Source: Epiperipatus broadwayi (Eukaryota; Onychophora; Udeonychophora; Euonychophora; Peripatidae). Taken from it: a stretch of DNA of 64,000 nucleotides. The translations under genes were made by a program, and so were the position numbers. Every line of letters begins with the position of its first letter. Position 1 is the first letter of the stretch. The stretch lies in the NCBI GenBank assembly GCA_028023455.1, contig JAQFVV010000049.1, forward strand, positions 3,750,649 to 3,814,648, in the 5' to 3' direction. Below the pieces are notes generated by a model. That model was given only the letters and a program-made list of their open reading frames with translations, was not told the origin of the DNA and searched no databases. Below are positions 1 through 12,333 of this stretch, piece after piece.

Positions 1-1060
1 TTTTCCATGTGGATGATTTGTTAATGTTAAACTGAAGCTTAAACTGAATAGTATAATTTTCCTGAATAAAAATAAGCAAAGGAAGATACTTCTTGGAGGG
101 AAAAAAATGACAAGATTGTCCATAAAGGATATATGCTCAATTGCCTTGTTAATCAATGGAATATGAATGCCAGGTAATTTCTCTATTTCAAGAAGAAGGA
201 GGTTAATATAAATAATAAAAATAAGGCATTCAAAGAAAAGCCTTGCTGAATTGAATTAGATGACTTAAATGCAGAGACACTTTGCTATTAAGAATGCTAA
301 AAAAATTTCTGTTTGTTAAAAGGTTAGTTAAAATATATAGAATAGGAACAGGAATGTTCAGAGATTGTAATAATTCAATGAAAAAATAAATAGTTACAGA
401 ATCAAAAACTGATAAAATGTCTACCGGTATTATCATGGGGTTGGCTTTTCTAGAAAATCTGACATGATCAATAACATTTTTACATAGTAAAATGGCATCA
501 GAGATGGATTAAACTTTTTTAGCAAATTAATAGTTTGAGATAGAAGATGCTATAATAGGCTGAATCTTATTCTTGATGATGGAATCAATAATTTTGATAA
601 GCAATGGGGACATGGAGATACAATAAAGGTTCTTTAGAGGGGAGGGAAGAGTATTCAGTTTGAGAAATGGAATTAGTGAAATTGGCTACAGGCCATCAAT
701 GTGATGAATTTGCTTAGACAAAAAGTTGAGCATATTTATAATAACAGATAATGTTAAATAGTAAATATGCAAAAGAAGGAATTGCATGAGATGCAATGTG
801 AACGCTATCTGGCATTAATTTTAGCTTAAGCATAATGTCGTACTTTGTAATACCATGATCTTGATGACTCTCACCAAAGGCACATACCGGAAGTTCAGAA
901 CATCTGCAAGTTTGCAACTTCATCTTAAAATAATAGTAAATAGGAGGCAGCATATTAAGACCTGTGCAGAAATTCTAATTTACAATAATAGAAAAAGAAA
1001 TAGACTGTTTGGTTTTATATTAAAGGGCCCAGTGGATGTATTCTTTGACCAGTTATGAGT
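1..1060 (-). pseudogene. Non-LTR retrotransposon (LINE) reverse transcriptase relic, runs off the left edge
   Basis: Read on the minus strand, this stretch gives successive blocks of a LINE-type reverse transcriptase in shifting frames. The clearest open stretch (230-436) contains VFDSVTIYFFIELLQSLNIP followed by a YILTNLLTNR block, matching the region where LINE polymerases carry the first catalytic Asp. Upstream (roughly 550-660) an IKIIDSIIKNKI block corresponds to the fingers region, and around 109-129 a FMDNLVIFF block sits where the YxDD catalytic box is expected, with the second Asp changed to Asn. Stops and frameshifts separate the blocks, so this is dead. The order of blocks and several residues match the plus-strand relic at 24700-26900, so both probably belong to one family. 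I cannot name the clade. No endonuclease domain is visible, and the 3' part lies outside the window. Confidence 0.7.
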
Positions 1061-3189
1061 TTGAGGCAAAATGATTTTGGCTTTTTTAGTAGACAGATAT
1101 TCAGCCAATACAGATTGAGTGTGTCTTTATTGCTAGCTAGTGTTTTTTCAATCAAACATGTATTCTTTGTTACATTAAACACATCTGTTGTTTCCTGTTA
1201 TCATGAATACAAAAGGAAAAAATGAATAAATCAGGGGAGCTCTTAGAGATTTGTGTATAAATTATCTAATGATTATTGCTTTTACAAGAGTAATGTAATG
1301 AATTAAATTTAGTTTTGTAGAATCTAATGTCACTAGTACAATTCCCATGCCAAATTGTTACTAGTTAGTTCAACAATATCTGAAGAAGAAATTAGAACAG
1401 TAGTAATTGAAGTGTTGTGTTCTGTACTAATGTAGACGAAATTTAAATGAATTTGGAAAAATATAGAAGTTCAACTTTTTACAGATATTTAACAAAATAA
1501 ATAAATGATGAAAATAATCCAATATATACTATACTTTATACAAAATATCCATCTTCCTGTCTAACAAATAAGCAAAAAAGTATCACAAATATTATGTTTA
1601 GATTTTAACCTCAAAATACTGAATGATAGAATAAATTTTATAATACAGTGTCAGGTAATGCAAGACAATATAATGATGAAGTGTTATATTTTTTGTCATA
1701 ATATCTTATTGCCTATGGTTCTTATGGTGTATAGTTATTACATGCACACACACTCTGTTCTAATTTTAGGTGAGAAAGGCTTGAAATTTTTTTAAAGATT
1801 CAATCATGCATAGATTTTTTTTCAATTAGCTACTCAGCCAAACTAGATAACCAGCATACATTGATCAGTAAATGGGTATTTAGCAATTTTTATATAATAA
1901 AATGAAAAAACAATACCATCTGCAAATGAAAAACCGGTTGAACAATGCACTTTCTATTGTTTCTCTATGGACCTGTTAGAAAGATTGTTGGCTACGAGGT
2001 CTAATAAAAAGATCGTTTATCCTATTGTCTAGTAACTCCACCTGTCTTCAGACAGATAATTCAATATATAATAAGAAACTAAATAATGAACACAACATAT
2101 CTCTATTACTTTTAACTGTGATTTTATTCATTTAAAATTGCATGCACGAAAAAGCAGATCTATAATGAAAAAGAAATAAATTTGAAGAAACTTCTTTTCT
2201 TATTCTTGTATTATGCTTTCAACAGATGGTGGTTTCATTTGCGGAAAAAAAACAGCAAATAAACATATACTGCTGATGAAAAATTTCTCTAAACAAATGA
2301 TTCAATTAAGACACAAAAACCATCAGATTAATAAATAAAATTCAAAAAATAATTTAATTTAAAATACATTACATTTTCTATAAGTTGAATTGTAATGATT
2401 ATAATTGCTTAAAAATTATATGTTTTTATTACAGATGTTGTTTGTAAAAACACACCCATAAAAAGAGAGAATTGAGTAATGTAATTTACTACTGACAGTA
2501 AACAAACCTTTATAAGATTGAATTAACTACTTGAATTTTTTCTTCTTTTTCTTTTCTCTTTTTGATTATATGTATAATATAAATTACTTGTGCTTTTGTG
2601 ACAATGAAGAATATATTGTTCAAAAATTAATAATATTTTAAAAGAAAATATAATTATACATGTATAATATACTCAACAGATGGATATTCAAACAGATTAA
2701 ATGTAAAAGGTTATGCAGTCTGCATTTAGCCTACTGCAGGATAAACACTATTCATCAGGTTTGCCACTTTTTAGGTAATGAGGATTTTAGGAGGTTACAT
2801 TCTTGATTTATAATTTAACTAAAAATATTTAGATATCCATTTACTGACCAATATTAGTTTGTTCACCGAAATGGCTGTGAGACATCTACAAGCAAAAAAG
2901 TAAATCTTAAAACCTGAATTTTTTTAAAAAAAATTATCTGGCTTGGATTTGAATTCAGGTCACAGAGTATGTAGTTGTACTAATATAATATCAATGAGTT
3001 TTATATGGTAGAATATAATTCATTAGAAAAGTATGTAAAGCTTGATTGTGATTGGGAAGTATAAAAAAATCAACCAACTAAACATTTATTTGATATATCA
3101 TTTTGGAAAAAATTTATTCATATGCTCAAATATAATGTTATCAACTAGCTAAAACTTAATAATCTAATAATTAGTAAAATGTTTTGAGG
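1061..3189. other. AT-rich stretch with no gene seen
   Basis: About 2.1 kb of AT-rich sequence with short A and T runs. No open frame, RNA gene or clear repeat structure was recognised on either strand. Confidence 0.5.
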
Positions 3190-3745
3190 TGTTTAATCAC
3201 CAGAAGTAATAGATTAATCCACAATAAATGGGTTTTTTATTCCTTAATTCTATCATTCAACAACTGCTTTAAATAACACAACTTGATGGCAGATTATAAA
3301 TAAGTGAATGGGTTGTCTCTAGGATGGTTATAATTGTTTGATTACTAAAAGTAACAGATTAAGCCACAATGTATGCATTATTATTTTTGAAGCCCTCCCC
3401 ACATAGTAACAGATTAAATTATGGAGCATGGAGATCTGCCACTCTATAACTTCACAAAAATATGCAACTTGTTGAGAGCTAATAAATAATTGAGTGTTTT
3501 GACATTTGGTGTTTGACTACCAGAAGTTATATATTGTGTCTTATTCTTGAAATATTATCACTGCTTTAAACTACTCAGCTTGATTAATGATAATAAATGA
3601 TTGAATGGTTTATTGCTTGGTTGACTACCAGAAATAAAAGATTAAAGCACAATTGTATGGACTATTATTTATTGAGTCTGCCATTCTGTTATTTCAGTAA
3701 ATCACACAATTTGATAACAGTTAATAAATGGACAATTGATTTGTT
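3190..3745. repeat. Diverged tandem repeat, about four units
   Basis: A recurring block containing a GTTTGACTACCAGAAGTAA-like string, then a GATTAA-CACAAT string, a CTGCTTTAAA string, an ACTTGATAACAG-like string and an AATAAATG-ATTGAATGG string appears about four times, starting near 3191, 3335, 3511 and 3619. The spacing is irregular (about 144, 176 and 108 bases) because of indels, and the units are strongly diverged. It looks like an old, short satellite-type array. No protein is encoded. Confidence 0.65.
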
Positions 3746-4797
3746 TCTTGCATAATCCTATGACATGTGACACCTACAATTAACTGACACAATACACTGC
3801 TTCTTTACCTATATTGAATTCATTATTTCACCACTGCACTAAATCTTGAAGATGATGCCAAATAATATTGTAATAAATTAGTCATTGTCAGAATGAAAAT
3901 ATAATGGCAAATCCCTGGCTAAGAATTCCAAATTATATAAAATTTTCTGTATCAGGCATGGTAGTTATGTTAGTGAAGTTTTTCTATCATCAGTGTATTG
4001 ATTCTCACGATAATAATATATTGTTTTGAAACTTTTACACCAGAATATTAAAACAGAGTCTTCAAGTGAAATCTTACTCAATATTAGTAAAAATTGTAAT
4101 ACAATCAAAATTTTCTTTTATCATTTGTATGCTGACTCTGATATAAAAGGCTAGATTATGTTAAAACTTTTACTGTATAACTAATAAATACTAATTTACT
4201 AACATTGATTGATTGAGTTTAGAAACAATATGAGATCATTTAGAAATTTGTCAAACTTATTTTGCACTGGTATCCAAGGCTATGGACCTATCAAATTAAT
4301 ACACTAATTGCTAAACACAAGATTTATCATAGTTTTAATGGATTTTTTTGTAATAAATTTTAGATATAAAAGATTAAAAAGCTTGAATAAATAATAAAGT
4401 AATAGAGATTAACTTAAATATTAATCAAAAAAACAAATATAAAATGCAATCAGTGAGTGATTGAGAAACATCAAAAAGAATTTAGAGATGTAGTAAAACA
4501 GTGAACAAATATTGTAAAAAATAGAAAAAATAGAGTAAAGCTAATAATAATCTCTGGTATTCATAGTAACAAAAGAAAAAGATTAAAAAGGTGGTTAACT
4601 GACTATTCTTAAATGGGTAATAAAATTTATTTGGTAATTTTTAGTTTTGTTATTATGTTCAGATTAAAATTATATATATAATGCAAACATTATTTACATA
4701 TACATTCTATAAAATTTTCTGATGTTTGAATAACAATATTTGATGATTATATATATATAATTCAGAACTGCCGAACACTATATTAGTAATAAATAAA
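3746..4797. other. AT-rich stretch with no gene seen
   Basis: About 1 kb with no recognisable coding block. Short TA runs occur near 4670 and 4750. Confidence 0.5.
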
Positions 4798-4934
4798 AAA
4801 TACAAACCATAAAACAATACAATATTAGATAAAAATCCAAATTTTACCAAAATCCTTACAAACCATGGTCGTGTAAGAATTTTGGTAAAATTTGAATTTT
4901 TATCTAGTATTGTATTGCTTTATAGATTTGTATT
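4798..4934. repeat. Palindromic hairpin element (MITE-like)
   Basis: Two arms of about 62 bases (4798-4860 and 4872-4934) are near-perfect inverted copies around a loop of about 11 bases (AACCATGGTCG). Both arms carry a TTTTACCAAAAT-CTTACA core. The element at 41054-41199 has a very similar core, so the two may be related. There is no coding capacity. The compact, almost perfect palindrome fits a non-autonomous foldback or MITE-type transposon; transcripts would fold into a long hairpin. Confidence 0.8.
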
Positions 4935-4974
4935 ATATATATATTGGTAATAATGGAAAGATATACAGTATAAA

Positions 4975-5925
4975 CAAAAGGAGAATGTTGATGATATATA
5001 TATTTTAGTTTAATAATTTTAAAAGATATATAATTGTTGAAATATTTTCAAATACATGGAAATTACCATTAATTATATTTTTTTAAGAAAAAAATCGCAG
5101 TCAAACGCTAATAGACATTGACTAATGAAAAGTGTATGCTGTAAATATACTTTTTGCCTTCAAAAAGGGATTTCTCTTCTAAGTGCAACTCTAGTTCTTA
5201 TACACAGACAAAGATATTACAGTAAATAAACATATATATGTTTAAGAAAATAAAGCTCACAACTTTTCCTTATTATACAATAGACACTTTTACCAATTGT
5301 CAATTGTTATAATTTATTAATTTTTAACAGATGTAATTATTGAAATATTTTTAAATATATGGAAATTTCTATTATTTTAATTTTTAGAAAAATCATAGTC
5401 AGATGTTAAATATAACATTTGACTATTGGTGGAAGTGTTTATTATACAATAAAAAAAGCAGGAAAATTTGTGAGTTCTATTTTCCTAAACATGTATATAT
5501 TTATTGTAACAGCTTTGTTTCTAATATAAGAACTAAAACTGTACTTAGAATGGGAATATTCCTTCGAATACAAAAAGCATTTACGGTATATCAGACTATG
5601 ATTATTCTAATAAATAAAAATAATAAAAATCACATATTTAAAAATATTTCAATAATTACACCTGTTTATAAAATTATTGAATAATAACATTCAACTATTT
5701 GTGGAATTATCTATTGTACAATAAGGAAAGCAAAAAAGTTTTAAGCTTTGCTTCCTTAACAAAGTATATTTACTGTAATAGTTTTATCTCTGCATAAGCA
5801 TCAGAAGTGCATATAGCAGAGGAATCCTTTTCTGAATACAAAAAACATCTGCAGTATACAATTTTCATTGGTCATTGTCTATTAATATCTGACTGCTTTA
5901 AAAAAAATGTCCACATATTTAAAAT
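4975..5925. repeat. Mosaic of three copies of one repeat (one inverted, two direct)
   Basis: A block of about 170 bases occurs three times: copy A near 5100-5290 is the reverse complement of copy B near 5420-5610 and of copy C near 5700-5865. Shared strings include TATTATACAATA, AGTTCTTATA in A versus TATAAGAACTA in B, and TACAGTAAATAAACATATAT in A versus its complement in B. A second short block (GAAATATTTTCAAATACATGG and variants) flanks the copies at about 5038, 5338 and, inverted, 5630. The arrangement looks like nested or partly duplicated foldback elements. The open frame at 5403-5684 lies inside copy B and is judged accidental. Confidence 0.7.
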
Positions 5926-5969
5926 ATGTATTCTATAACATTATAACCTTTATTCCTTTCCTTTTTATT

Positions 5970-6915
5970 TTGTAATTCAATACAGAGCATAGTTTGCTAC
6001 AAAGAAAATATTAAAAATACTACAAATTAACTACAACTCAGCACTGCTTTTGATTGCCAGGTCATATTCATAACACTAAATAAAATCAAATTTGTGAGAG
6101 AGAAGCAGCAGAGAATGAATATATAAAAGGTGTTTGATAGATTTACATATTACATTTGTATGATAAAACAACAGACTAATCTTTTCTATTTATCACGTAG
6201 ATGTTATAGGTGATACATAAAGCCTTCTTAATTTTTTTTTGTGATTGTTGCACTCAGCAAAAAGTACTTTGATGTTAAATGCATTGAAGTTGTGATCAAA
6301 GTCAATTTCATTTTCTAGGGATATTGATTTTATATTGGAATCTGTTTGTCCATGATTATGTATATTAAACAATACTAATGATAAGTTGTCTTCAGACTAG
6401 GCCCTTCAGACCATTCAGACAAATAGTTGCAATAAACCAATTAGCAATGTAATTTATTATAGTGAATCCTGCAACAGTAGTGATAGTAGGTTATCAATAT
6501 ATATATATATATATAGTCATGCAAAAACAGACCCCAATATAAAATTGGTGTTTGTGGAACATAAAATTGGTTCTAGTCATAACTTTGATCCATTTGACAT
6601 CAAAGATATTTGCGCTGAGCACAACTAAAAAAAGAACATTTAAACAGGCATGGTTTATCACCACAACACCTATATGATAATTAAAAATGTTCATGTGGTG
6701 TTTTAGCATACAAGTGGAATTTGCAAATCTATCAATTTAAATATCAATCAACTTTATATATTCATTCTCTGCTTCCTCTCCCTCACTTTTAAATTTGACT
6801 TAAATAGTATTATGAATATAACTTGCCTATTAGAAAGCAGTGCTGAACTGTAGTTAATTTGTAGTAATTTTAATCTTTCCTCTGTAGAAAATTGCATTTT
6901 GTATTTAATTAAAAT
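5970..6915. mobile_element. Large foldback element, about 0.9 kb
   Basis: The left half (about 5995-6365) and the right half (about 6520-6890) are inverted copies along most of their length. Terminal strings ACTACAAATTAACTACAACT (6020) and AGTTAATTTGTAGTAATTTT (6852) match as complements. Internal matches include GCACTCAGCAAAAAGTACTT (6250) against ATATTTGCGCTGAGCACAAC (6607) and the ATGAATATATAAA region (6115) against TTTATATATTCATT (6752). A loop of roughly 150 bases with a (TA)n run (about 6497-6515) lies between the arms. No transposase is encoded. It looks like a non-autonomous element with very long terminal inverted repeats. Exact ends are uncertain by some tens of bases. Confidence 0.75.
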
Positions 6916-8795
6916 ATATTGTAATGGTCATATGAACATATCTCACAATTTTACATTCAAAAATTTACAAACTAAAGGGACAGATTAGCATATTTCACAA
7001 TTTCCCTATATATTTACATAAATTACACGAGTACCACCTGACTTTAAGCATCCAAAAATAAACTAATGCATGCACATTTAAAACAATATTTTATTCAATA
7101 TAATAATGTAACCATTACACAACTCCATTTGTAATGCCAGGCTAAATCATGGAGAACATAAGTTACCCCTGATGAATGATAACAGATCACACAATTTCAC
7201 ATAAACAATATAACAAATGACGTAATAATAATTCATTTACAAGAGTACATATTAATTGATGTATAATTTATTTATTTTTAACAAAATTAACAAATCTTTA
7301 TACATCACAACATTAATGTATTCATAGATAATATAATCCATTTGTATTTTTATATTGGACTATTTCCATCATCTAATATGCATATTGAATGTTTTTAGAA
7401 AAATTAACTTGATTTAAATATTCCAAATACATTCACATCATCATCACAAATCTTCAGTAAAACACCAATATAATCCATTCATCACATCTTTAACCTTGTA
7501 CTTCAATAAACTTAAAAATAATTCTAGGCATATACGAATCTATAAATACAAACATTTCTTTGGCTGACATGTCTCCTAGTACTTACACATATGCTGTATA
7601 TAGATAACACATCAACACTATCTTCATTATAGTAAATATAAGGAATAGTTTTTTTTTAGATCCTAATCCTAAACATATTTGCTTACATAATAATAACTAA
7701 AAGAAATAGCTTTTTGGTCTTAACCCTTACTGAATAAACATTTTATACAATAAATATAAAGAGTGGCTTTTGGTTCTAAACCTAATTTAATGCAACTACA
7801 ATTTATACAGAGATAACTCATTCTGACATTGGTCTGTAACTCATTGAACTGATAGGAATGTATTTTTTCATAAGAACGTGAACATATGAAAAGTATTATA
7901 CATTGAACAAACTTCTGCACATATATGAATCCATCAATCCAATTTTCGGCAATCAAATATAAGTTTATCTATGAAGGAATAAGATTAGCAGAAATAATTA
8001 CATGTTAACTGTGGTTATTTAAGTCTTAGACATATTATATGTGTGCATTGCATTTCTATGATTATCATTATTTCTTTACCCTTTTCTCTTATTAATAACT
8101 TATATAAAATTCATAAACTTAGTATATATATATATATAATATTTTTTTTCTTTTAAAAATAATTTTAACAAGTAAAGAGAAGTTATTACAAATTCATTTT
8201 TTTAAATTAAGTTTCTTTAAATGATACTCAGATAATAAAGCTTATGTACAAGTTCAGATTACTTAAAATAAAGTGCAAATCAGAGTTTAAATATAAGACT
8301 CACTAAAGCAAAATAATTATCATTTACTTTTTTCTGACAAATATTGAAACTCTCTTTAGGGTGATAATAGTCTTGTAATTTGTAGCCAGCATTTAAATAA
8401 GTGTTAATTCTTCATTTCAATCATAGTCATTCAAAGTATCATTCAAAGTGTTCCAGATTAGAGCAAGCTAACTGTGAGTAGTGGCCATCCTTTTTATTTA
8501 TAAGACATGGTGAAATAGTATTTGAATTAAGTAGCAATTTAATCTGATCAAAAGAAAAGAAAAAGTGATTTTTTTTTGTTGAATCTCATTTTAGTTTTTA
8601 CTTTAAAAAAAACAAAAAACAAATTCGCATATCACTTTGCATAAAAGAAAAAAAAAGTATTTATTTTATTTATTGAAATGAATAGTAGATTGTTCATTTC
8701 AAATTCTTGAACTTTAAAACAAAAAAAAAGTGATTATACTTATTAAAAGTTTTTTTTTGTATGTCCATTGGGCATTTTTGATAATGTAAAATTGT
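6916..8795. other. AT-rich stretch with no gene seen
   Basis: No gene or dispersed repeat recognised. A (TA)n run lies near 8123-8138, and several A or T homopolymers occur between 8560 and 8760. Confidence 0.5.
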
Positions 8796-9275
8796 TCAGG
8801 CAATTATGCCCAGACAAACCTGTTAACCACTTTATTTTACACTCCCCACTCTAAACTTACCCATAATCTGCTCTATCCCATTTCCACAACATAATCTTTG
8901 TCAACTCTATAACCTTTATATCTAAATCCCCCTTATCTTTTCCCAAACCCAACATAAAAACCAATAATTCACTTTCTGTATAATCACTCTTTTCATATTT
9001 ATTTTTTCACAACTTCATTATATGTACCCTTTTTGTTTTCAAACATTTACATTCAATTAACAAATGCCTAATATTTTCTATTCCTTCCTTACATAATTTA
9101 CAAAATAAATCACCCATATTTTTCCATTTACATGTATATTCTTTTGTAGCTAAAGATCCCGTTTGAGCCTTAAACAATAAACTACTTTCCTTACTATTAT
9201 CATATATTAACTCACACCTAATATTCTGTTTGTTTCTATATATATTTAAACTCTTTTTACTGATGTGATGTGATG
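8796..9275 (-). pseudogene. LINE 3' end, copy 1: C-terminal CCHC knuckle plus 3' UTR
   Basis: On the minus strand, about 9235 down to 8870 reads as the C-terminal part of a LINE polyprotein: a LLFKAQTGSLATKEYTCKWK block, then CKLCKEGIENIRHLLIEC, which is a C-x2-C-x8-H-x4-C zinc-knuckle pattern of the kind found near the end of many LINE ORF2 proteins, then a tail rich in Lys and Asp. A stop interrupts it after the knuckle. The 3' UTR (about 8941 down to 8796) is repeated in the neighbouring copy. The element is 5'-truncated at about 9275, directly against the tail of copy 2. The zinc-knuckle assignment is read from the sequence; the clade is not determined. Confidence 0.6.
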
Positions 9276-9458
9276 TATTATGGCTTCTCCTTAAACGAAG
9301 TCAAGAATATCTCAGCAATTATGCCCAGATAAACCTGTTAACCACTTTATTTTACATTCCCCACTCTAAATTTACCCATAATCTGCTCTATCCCATTCCC
9401 ACAACATAATCTTTGTCAACTCTATAACCTTTATATCTAAATTCCCCTTATCTTTTAA
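9262..9458 (-). mobile_element. LINE 3' end, copy 2: 3' UTR with short tandem tail
   Basis: The stretch 9312-9458 repeats 8796-8941 in the same orientation with only a few base differences (for example the GCCCAGAYAAACCTGTTAAC string). On the minus strand it continues into TTCTTGACTTCGTTTAAGG and ends in a CATCACATCACATCA tail near 9262-9278. That tail marks the retrotransposon 3' end. Copy 1 begins immediately after it, so the two 5'-truncated copies sit head to tail. Confidence 0.65.
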
Positions 9459-10959
9459 AACAGTATAAATAGCTCAACATTTTATTATTTTATTATTGTC
9501 CCTCTAGCTGCCAAGTTCGATAACTTTTACAATAATTACGCATTATATGATTTTAAAAACTTCCAATTAAATACTATAACACTTTTAAAAAATAAATAAA
9601 GAAATTATTCCAAAGATGCACTTCCTCTAACTTTGCTTCAACAGTTGGCTCAATTTATTCTAGTCTCTCAACTGTTTTTATCATCATTCATTATTTGCCC
9701 ATTGAATTTTTCCACAACATAATTTATAGATATGCAACTTTTAAAATAATTATCAGCTTTCTAAATGAAAGTACAATTAGCCAGAAATGCATTTTTGGGG
9801 ATTATTTGCCTTTTACATATGGCTTTATGCTGTATGTTTTAAAAGTGTGTTAAATTCAAATATTAAAAAAAATATGTAGTTAAATCATCATTATTATTAT
9901 ATATTTTACAAAAGGCAGATTTTACACATCAAACCAGACAACCTTGTCAAGAACTTTCTATTCTTTTCTTTACACTTTAAATGTTCATAATTTCTCTCTT
10001 AAGATCATTTATCAACTTTTTTCTTTTAATCGATTTTTTATTTCCAAAGTTTCTTACAACAAATTTTCTATAATTTCCTTGCTTTGAAGTCATGCATGGA
10101 ATTCGATTTTTTTTCTTCTTATAATTTTCTCAATAAATAATTGGTTTTCATATATTCTTTTTAACCTTATACATAACTAATATTTTCCCACTGTATATCG
10201 TTCATTTACTGTCAAATTCACATAATTAATGCTTTTTACTAGACAATATCTCAAATCCACATAAATAAACAACTCAAAATAAATAAAAAAACTTGGTAAG
10301 TGACTTTATTTAATTTAATTTCAATACAACACTTTTGCTTTACGTTTCTCACTCTGATTTTTTTATTAATACTTCTATCATTAGCTCTAGTTATTAAATA
10401 AAACTTTCTGTAACTTCCTCTCCAAAGAATGTTTCTAAGAGCATCCTTTTATACTACTATAGAGACATCTACTGAATACATGAACACTTAGTGAATATCA
10501 AATGTATATTGTGATAACATCAGTATCCAAAAACATTTTCCAATTTTTCTTTTATCAGTGAAAAGTAGGATTAAAAGCTGGGAACTAACATATGTTTGCA
10601 TCCTACAATCTACTTATATTGGTTTATACTATTTAAAATAATAACTTTAAATATAAAATACTTAAGATTTAAATCCAAGTCAATTTTTTTTTGCTATAAT
10701 TATAAATATGCAAATAGAGGTCAGTTTTTATTTATTTTAAAGACTTGAATTTCATGTCAAATATTAGTCTCTCTTCTGCCATTTGACTATGGAAGTAAAA
10801 TACTAACATTAATATCATATGAATTTTCCATATATTTGTTCATATGTTTTTAAGAGTAAGTAATATTGTTAATATTTGTTTTATTTCACTAATTATTTTT
10901 ATTGCCATAAATTTACTTACATTCGATTTTTTATAATAAGAAAAACAGACTTTCCCAAT
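9459..10959. other. Pyrimidine-biased, AT-rich stretch with no gene seen
   Basis: The plus strand is T- and C-rich here with many T runs. No protein domain was recognised in either strand and no inverted repeat was noticed. Confidence 0.45.
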
Positions 10960-11305
10960 TAAATAAGTATTATGTCTAAGTGCACTAAAATGCAGGTATT
11001 AGTGAAGCTAATTACATATAATATGATTAATGGTTCAGCACTTTCAAGAAGTTTTATCTTAATACATTCATGCTATAAACCATAAGGAATCATGTTTTCC
11101 TTCACCAGAAAGTGGACTCTCTAACTCCACTTTGCATAAATTTAAATATTCATTGCACACATTTTTCTTTGTGCTCATTCAACTCACTGGCTATGATTGA
11201 AAAGACGAAATTTCTCAAAAGCAAACAGCCATTAATCTTATTATTTGCAATTAGCTTCTCCAATACCTGCATTTTAGTGTATTTAGACATATTAATTTTT
11301 ATCCA
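10960..11305. repeat. Foldback element, about 345 bp
   Basis: The left arm begins TGTCTAAGTGCACTAAAATG (10973) and the right arm ends CATTTTAGTGTATTTAGACA (11271-11290); these are inverted copies. The inversion continues inwards (GTGAAGCTAATTACATATAA against TTTGCAATTAGCTTCTC) to a central small hairpin, AAAGTGGA-9 bases-TCCACTTT, near 11110-11134. The arms are diverged. The open frame at 11112-11348 lies over the right arm and is not thought to be a gene. Confidence 0.7.
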
Positions 11306-12333
11306 AATGTTATATATGTTCAATAAATCTCACCTAACATTTAGTTAATTCTCCTCGCTATGTGTACAGATATTTTATTAGAAAATCTGACACAGTGAAT
11401 GCTTTTATATCCAACTAACTTCATTTTTACAAGCAGAATAATCATTTAACAATTATTTAATGTATATAATAAACAAAACAAGAGGCATATAACATTATTC
11501 ATCTTCAGTTCCCCATATCTATCTATGTACTTCTTTCATAGAAATATAATTTAATCTTAAAAAATACTTTTTCATATATATACATTTATTTAAATAAGTA
11601 TTGCTATTTCTAAATTTATCTTCTTTTACTCAAATTATTCAATATAGTAAACTAATTTAGGCTAGTGGAACAAATATTAATGTTTCAGCATCTTTTTTTT
11701 TATTAAACAAAGTACTCTTTGGATGCAATCATTCTTAGTTTACTGCATTTTTTTTCTTAATAATGATGAGCTTTATGTAAAATTAATTTTAATTGTTCCA
11801 AAGTCTTCATATCATTTAATAAGAATTGGATTTATTGAAAGAAAATCTATGATTATTTCATTGGGAAGAAGAGATTGGAAACATTATTCATGGCATTTAT
11901 TATTTCTTGAGAATATACTTACTGTTTGATAAAGAAAAATGAACATATTTTATGATTATTTGTAAATGATAAACCAATATACTTTTGCAATTTCCCTCTT
12001 GCACATATTGAAAAAATAAATGAGTTTAAATATACGATCATTGTGCTCAACACAAAAAAGTTGTAATAGCAGAAATTGATAGTAAAAATCAATATCCAAA
12101 TAGCATTTATTAAACTCTTATGAACGTTTGAAAAAGGAAAATAACCTTTTGAATATTCAGAGTAGATATTGATAAATCTTTGGTGCAACCAGTATTAATT
12201 GTTGTAAGACTTGATGTCTAAAAAAGTCGAGCACAAATTAACGATATTTGAAGGAATAGTATTCCACAGATTTATTAACTTATTAAAAAATCATGGTGAT
12301 AAAAGTTGAAGCATCTTTAATATATATATATAT
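11306..12333. other. AT-rich stretch with no gene seen
   Basis: About 1 kb of AT-rich DNA without a recognised domain. Two open frames of under 90 codons overlap on opposite strands near 11723-12188, with no family resemblance. A (TA)n run ends directly against the LTR start at 12334. Confidence 0.45.

Noticed and set aside
5403-5684. A 93-codon plus-strand open frame as a small gene
   Set aside because: It lies wholly inside one copy of a repeat whose other copies (5100-5290 inverted, 5700-5865) do not keep the frame open.
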